41,267 nt of DNA from Candidatus Aenigmatarchaeota archaeon (GTDB taxonomy: Archaea > Aenigmatarchaeota > Aenigmatarchaeia > QMZP01 > JAFGSV01), in NCBI GenBank assembly GCA_021163005.1, contig JAGGXP010000016.1, forward strand, positions 1 to 41,267. The letters run 5' to 3'. Below the pieces are notes generated by a model. It saw only the letters and a program-made list of their open reading frames with translations, made no database searches and had not been told where the DNA came from. Positions 38,301 to 41,267 of the stretch are shown in pieces. Every line of letters begins with the position of its first letter. The stretch's first letter is position 1. Made by a program: the position numbers and the translations under genes.

Positions 38301-41267
38301 CTGGCAGGAAGTAGTAGGTGGAATTTATGGCTATCATATATTCCCCGTCCGGAATATACTCAAATGTTGTACAGTTTGTTACGTCATGATGCGCCGTTAT
38401 TAGGCTGCCGTTGGTGCCTATGACACCTGCACCTGTTACAGTCTCGGTAAGGTTTATGTCAACGCCCTCATCAAGGACTGCACCTGCATATCTAACACAG
38501 ACGGTCAGGGATCTTTCTTTCAGATGATATGTGAAATCATATGCTGTTTTAACAGGATTCACAGTTTCGAACCGGAAAGTATCCGATTCGTTGAAGTATC
38601 TTGGTGATGTGACGTTCACTGTGTAGTTTCCGTCGTGGATGTAAAGATGGGTAAACTGCGTATAGTTTGATGCACTGGTAATGTTTGTCGTCAGGTAATC
38701 TCCGGTGGCATTTTGGTCTATATGACCATCGAAAAGGATGCTGACATTTACATTCTCTTCAATATTGCAGTAGGTGCCGAGTGTAGTGTTACAGATGGTA
38801 TTATTGAAGACCCGGATGTTAACGGTTAGCGGGCTCAGTGTTCTGTTAACTACATTCAATGAATTATTCATTCCGACATCTATCTCTTTCATCCACACAC
38901 CATAACCAGTGTCATTGGCGAATATCGTATAATTGAGCATGGTTGGCACTACATTATGGATTAAAAGGATTCCAGAATCATTGGTCGTGCCGTTCAGGGA
39001 CTGTCCCAATGCGTTAAAGGCGGTATCATCACCATCCAGCAATGATATATAAACTCCGGAAAGAGCATCACCCGTTGTATTTGTTATATTGAATCTCACC
39101 TGAACGTCCTGCAGTGCTGACTTTATCTTGTTGCCGCTGTTCTCATCGTTTCCAGATGTGACATTTATAGTAAAGCTCTGTGGTGTTATGAATCCCATTG
39201 ACTGAAGCGCCGTGTAATTGAATGTGACCGTGTAATTTGAGGCGGGTATTATTTCCCTGAACAGCGCCAGGCCGTCCGAATCTGTGGTTACCTTGTATGT
39301 CCCTGTAGTGGAATTGGACAATGTCACGTCTATGCTGCCCAGCGGTGTGCCGGTGGAATTGGTGACATTTATCACGGCGCGCGTTTCGTTGAGCACGTAG
39401 CCGACCTGCTTCACGCTTCCGGCGTCGCCCCTTGTCACGTTTATTGTGAATACGAGCTCGTCAGCTCTCTGGCTGCCGTTGTAATAGGAAAGGGTCTTTT
39501 CTCCCCACAGTGTTATGTTGTGAAGCCCTGTGGGCACGACCGAGAAGAGCACGCTTCCGTTGACAGTGTATCCCACGAAGTTGCTGCTGTTCATCGTGAC
39601 GTTCATGCCGTCTATGTCATCACCGCTGTCGCTGTCAAGGCTTATATTCACCTCAGTCGCCGGTAGCGTCGTGTAGAATTCCGTCACGTTGCCCTTGTTT
39701 ATGTTCACTATGGTGCTGTTTATGCCGTATCCGAGGTGGCTGGCGTCGACTGTGAGGTTGTAGTCATAGTAGTTGTTGTTTCCTGTGTACGACGCCAGGG
39801 TTGTTATGTAAGCCGTGCCGTCTTCGCCTGTGACAAGGTAATGCTCAGGCGGCGGGCCTATGAGGCTTACATTCGCAAACGGAATCGGCTGTCCTGTTTC
39901 ATTGACAACGGTGACCCTGAACCCGCCCTGTCCCGTGTCGTAAATCGGTATCTCAAGGTTTTCCTGCGAACCTGTGTAGGAGCCGGCAGCGTATGCCTCG
40001 GAGCCGGCAGGCTGCGTGTGTATGCTGTAGGGCGCATAGCACGGGCTGATTATCATACTGAAATGCCCTGTTTCGTTCGTGGGGTCGCTCCTGTAGTAGG
40101 CATTGCTGTTGTACTGCATCTCTATGTTCGCTCCGGAAACGCCTGTCTCTGTCGTTATCCTGTAAAGACGGCCGCTTATGTGTCCGGAGCCTGTCAGATT
40201 TATGTCCTTTGACTTGCTTTCCCTTTCAGAGAATGTTATGCCTGAGGTGTAGCCTTCCGAGGCGCTTTCATAGTTGTTGTAACAACCGCCTTTGTAGACA
40301 CCTATGTCATAAGGTTTGTATACCGGGCTGTTCCATGAAGAATCCGGGCTGTACGGACTGACATTGATGCTGTAAAAGCCGTCTGACGGCGTGATGTTGT
40401 AGTACCGTGTCTCGCCGGAGCCGTGCATCTTTATCTGGACTGTCGCGCCCTCGACTGCTTCGCATGCAGGCGCAACGCAGTACTCGTCTTTCACATAACC
40501 GCTTATCTGAGCGAGCCCGTAAAAGCTCTTCCTGAAGCTCTGGTTTATCATGAAGCCCTGATAGGCATAGCTGTCGTAGTATGTTCCCCTGAATATGCCA
40601 TCGCCTCCTTCAAGTGTGTCATAGTCGCCGTACCCCGCTGTCTTTATCCTTGCATAATATCCGTATCCCGGTGCCTGCTGTGGCGACAGTGGAGCGTGCA
40701 GCGGCTGCCCGTCGACTATTGCAAGGTACTGGCCGCTGGTGTCAGTGGTTCCCTCAGAGAACACAAACTTGCCCACTTTGACATTTTCAACGAGTGTCAC
40801 ATCATAGCCCATGCCGGTGCCGTCTATTGATATGTTGTACACGCCGTCAGGCACTGAGATGGTTGCGATGCCTGTGCTGTTCGTGACATTGCTCGCAGCC
40901 GCAATCCCGTCGTCCCTTATGAACGATACGTTGACATACTGCAGGGGGTTCAGTCCGCCTGTGTAGTTCCTGCCCGTGACATTGACAGTGAGTGTGTTGT
41001 AGTCGCCTATCACGTCTCTGTAGTAGGGATATGTCGAGCCGAGTGATGGGCCAGATCCTGGTGGATCAAGGTGTACGTAGTTGTATTCACCTGCCTTTAT
41101 GTCTAATATCGTCGAATTGACTGTGATTCCAGGTGAGGGAGTGCTGCAATTTTCGCATATCTTTGATATCGTTATATTGCAGCCGGTTCCTTCACATGTG
41201 GCTATTGCACCATCCCATGTCCATGGACTAGCGACATCTTCTTGGTGAATGAGTACTCCATAACTAT
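35341..41267 (-). CDS. Giant surface protein with tandem beta repeats (5' end cut by window edge)
   Basis: The frame is open from the right edge to a TAA at 35341, giving at least 1974 residues without the N-terminus. From the N-terminal side there are carboxypeptidase-regulatory/Cna-B-like domains dense in N-x-S/T sequons. About six diverged repeats of 95-100 residues follow (about 38840-37100), each ending IPDGxYxxxxxSxxYF-like. Then come a Gly/Thr/Pro linker (about 36800-36740), a PGF-pre-PGF-like domain (FAVSASWLKDNGISYEDVHLF ... AVSPGFTTYAIAG), a beta domain and a coiled coil. One membrane helix (about 35735-35650) and a roughly 100-residue charged cytosolic tail close the protein. It is probably an S-layer or adhesin-type protein. 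The N-terminal part has extra cysteines. Confidence 0.88.
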   Translation of the reverse strand, partial: SYGVLIHQEDVASPWTWDGAIATCEGTGCNITISKICENCSTPSPGITVNSTILDIKAGEYNYVHLDPPGSGPSLGSTYPYYRDVIGDYNTLTVNVTGRNYTGGLNPLQYVNVSFIRDDGIAAASNVTNSTGIATISVPDGVYNISIDGTGMGYDVTLVENVKVGKFVFSEGTTDTSGQYLAIVDGQPLHAPLSPQQAPGYGYYARIKTAGYGDYDTLEGGDGIFRGTYYDSYAYQGFMINQSFRKSFYGLAQISGYVKDEYCVAPACEAVEGATVQIKMHGSGETRYYNITPSDGFYSINVSPYSPDSSWNSPVYKPYDIGVYKGGCYNNYESASEGYTSGITFSERESKSKDINLTGSGHISGRLYRITTETGVSGANIEMQYNSNAYYRSDPTNETGHFSMIISPCYAPYSIHTQPAGSEAYAAGSYTGSQENLEIPIYDTGQGGFRVTVVNETGQPIPFANVSLIGPPPEHYLVTGEDGTAYITTLASYTGNNNYYDYNLTVDASHLGYGINSTIVNINKGNVTEFYTTLPATEVNISLDSDSGDDIDGMNVTMNSSNFVGYTVNGSVLFSVVPTGLHNITLWGEKTLSYYNGSQRADELVFTINVTRGDAGSVKQVGYVLNETRAVINVTNSTGTPLGSIDVTLSNSTTGTYKVTTDSDGLALFREIIPASNYTVTFNYTALQSMGFITPQSFTINVTSGNDENSGNKIKSALQDVQVRFNITNTTGDALSGVYISLLDGDDTAFNALGQSLNGTTNDSGILLIHNVVPTMLNYTIFANDTGYGVWMKEIDVGMNNSLNVVNRTLSPLTVNIRVFNNTICNTTLGTYCNIEENVNVSILFDGHIDQNATGDYLTTNITSASNYTQFTHLYIHDGNYTVNVTSPRYFNESDTFRFETVNPVKTAYDFTYHLKERSLTVCVRYAGAVLDEGVDINLTETVTGAGVIGTNGSLITAHHDVTNCTTFEYIPDGEYMIAINSTYYFLPDNWSFNYSAGMGEYVKNIAMPEERKIDIYLKGPGGAACPMVEGVNVSVLDNDTGAVITSLNGTILAVKNVTCYVSFTNLPDGTYNVTLYSNYSFVPDPWQFNTSDILKGVNSHTFTMIADRKITINLTNSTGDDLEEGANISIQDASGNVVWSTNSSFFLNATDVNDSVIFTHIPDTAFSINVSSNMYFNASQLFSTTNITEDGITQFNFTLTRRSIYVYVENSTHDDLEYGVTVNLTNTDGSTVFDTQGSPITGFTGVKSAAVFNYVPDGNFFLNITSGNYFSQSDSVSTADMIGGNNNFTFILYSRNLDVSLYDFADRALLSGENMTVGVYNSTGLAYNTTSDPLNGTTVTGLMGFTGLLDGMYNVTANSTNSSLYVETNETFDPQGGQSSSVSIYMKKTQYGYFNVTVYKQGMTTPISGATVQLRNASASGNVIDTGTTDGSGNVILEVNTSLYDQSEKNMTFTVSASGYDTNSSTGYYNVTTLGVESVTVTLAATPAPPPVNTGGGGRTTGGGTTGGALVSETIQLGTVSADVPKKGTFKYASVHSIEDITVLAGQDASGVSVTARASSRPAGAPLPVSSSEGKIYRYVDLSALNLPDSAISTVTITFAVSASWLKDNGISYEDVHLFRYSNGAWTKLPTTYISNDGTWYLYRAVSPGFTTYAIAGYYKKEYDFQATIYKTSMNANDCKTAYVTLKNTGSGTLTNLHIEDAELPWGSVMQTLPLSVLPSGTQDRITLRICAGRDAGRGEQSYELSVSSDQLTKTVSASVEILKTYPEIIEEQLKALEAELDDLKSVPMNATEAGYYRHAAEKLEESRNELSRHNYDSALSSLSTAKNYLDKISREKKPGYLDSMLIWLMANYLFVIAGLIIAGMSTFVLFRRRIARELPELPTGGELVGGVMRIGEETIGNLMSMAKDLEGRVDSVDFDSLGDEQRKWYNRVKLQIEGIKRSIDNGDFKKAQRHVNDAELYMKMLELHSASE

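Noticed and set aside
1-41267. CRISPR arrays, insertion sequences, integrases or attachment sites
   Set aside because: I saw no regularly spaced direct repeats, transposase-like proteins or terminal inverted repeats. The only repeated DNA outside genes is the tRNA intron core; the repeats at 37.1-38.8 kb are diverged protein-domain repeats.

Overview
The window is archaeal. It carries the archaeal stalk and translocation cluster (FtsZ, SecE, Spt5, L11, L1, P0, P1/L12), class I lysyl-tRNA synthetase, archaeal-type AlaRS, FEN1, archaeal RqcH/NEMF, a two-domain FKBP and ThiI. Most start codons follow an A/T-rich TATA-like box by about 25-30 nt, which is typical of leaderless archaeal transcripts. 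Large sequon-rich membrane-anchored surface proteins and tRNA genes with several introns would suit a DPANN-type or similar lineage (Micrarchaeota, Diapherotrites or Altiarchaeota-like), but this placement is tentative. There is no phage, IS or CRISPR signal.

Layout. 1-2.2 kb: two tRNA-thiolation enzymes (ThiI, cut by the left edge; TtuA/NcsA). 2.2-4.2 kb: an NRAMP-like transporter, a DUF123 nuclease-like protein and a HypA-like zinc protein. 4.3-6.0 kb: scpA, a small membrane protein, scpB. 6.0-9.4 kb: a Cys-rich surface protein and a coiled-coil/OB-like protein. 9.5-13.4 kb: RqcH, acylphosphatase, LysRS. 13.4-15.6 kb, minus strand: a PGF-pre-PGF surface protein, an OB-like protein and a tRNA-Arg(UCU) gene with two introns. 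15.7-20.9 kb: a bacterial-type LeuRS with an archaeal-like tail, a pair of small four-helix transporter halves, a flippase-like protein and an FKBP. 21-26.3 kb: ftsZ-secE-spt5-rpl11-(unknown membrane protein)-rpl1-rplP0-rpl12. 26.4-27.0 kb: a gene broken by one in-frame stop. 27.1-31.4 kb: PurB-like lyase and AlaRS. 31.4-33.4 kb, minus strand: a DJ-1/PfpI protein, two small HTH proteins, an anchored protein and, between the HTH genes, a tRNA-Gln(UUG) gene with three introns. 33.5-35.3 kb: a SecB-like protein, a small membrane protein and FEN1. 35.3 kb to the right edge: one surface protein of at least 1974 residues, open at its N-terminus.

The most notable result lies outside the protein-coding genes. 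Two intergenic stretches that look empty or falsely coding fold, by hand, into tRNA-Gln and tRNA-Arg once five introns are removed. Each intron is bounded by a bulge-helix-bulge (BHB) junction. Two sit at the canonical 37/38 site. Three sit at unusual sites (one D-loop, two T-loop), and these three share sequence: the tRNA-Arg T-loop intron and the tRNA-Gln D-loop intron share identical blocks of 13 and 18 nt. That points to copying of an intron between tRNA genes and between positions. The window also encodes tRNA thiolation enzymes, three aminoacyl-tRNA synthetases and a ribosome rescue factor, so much of it concerns tRNA supply, charging and translation quality.
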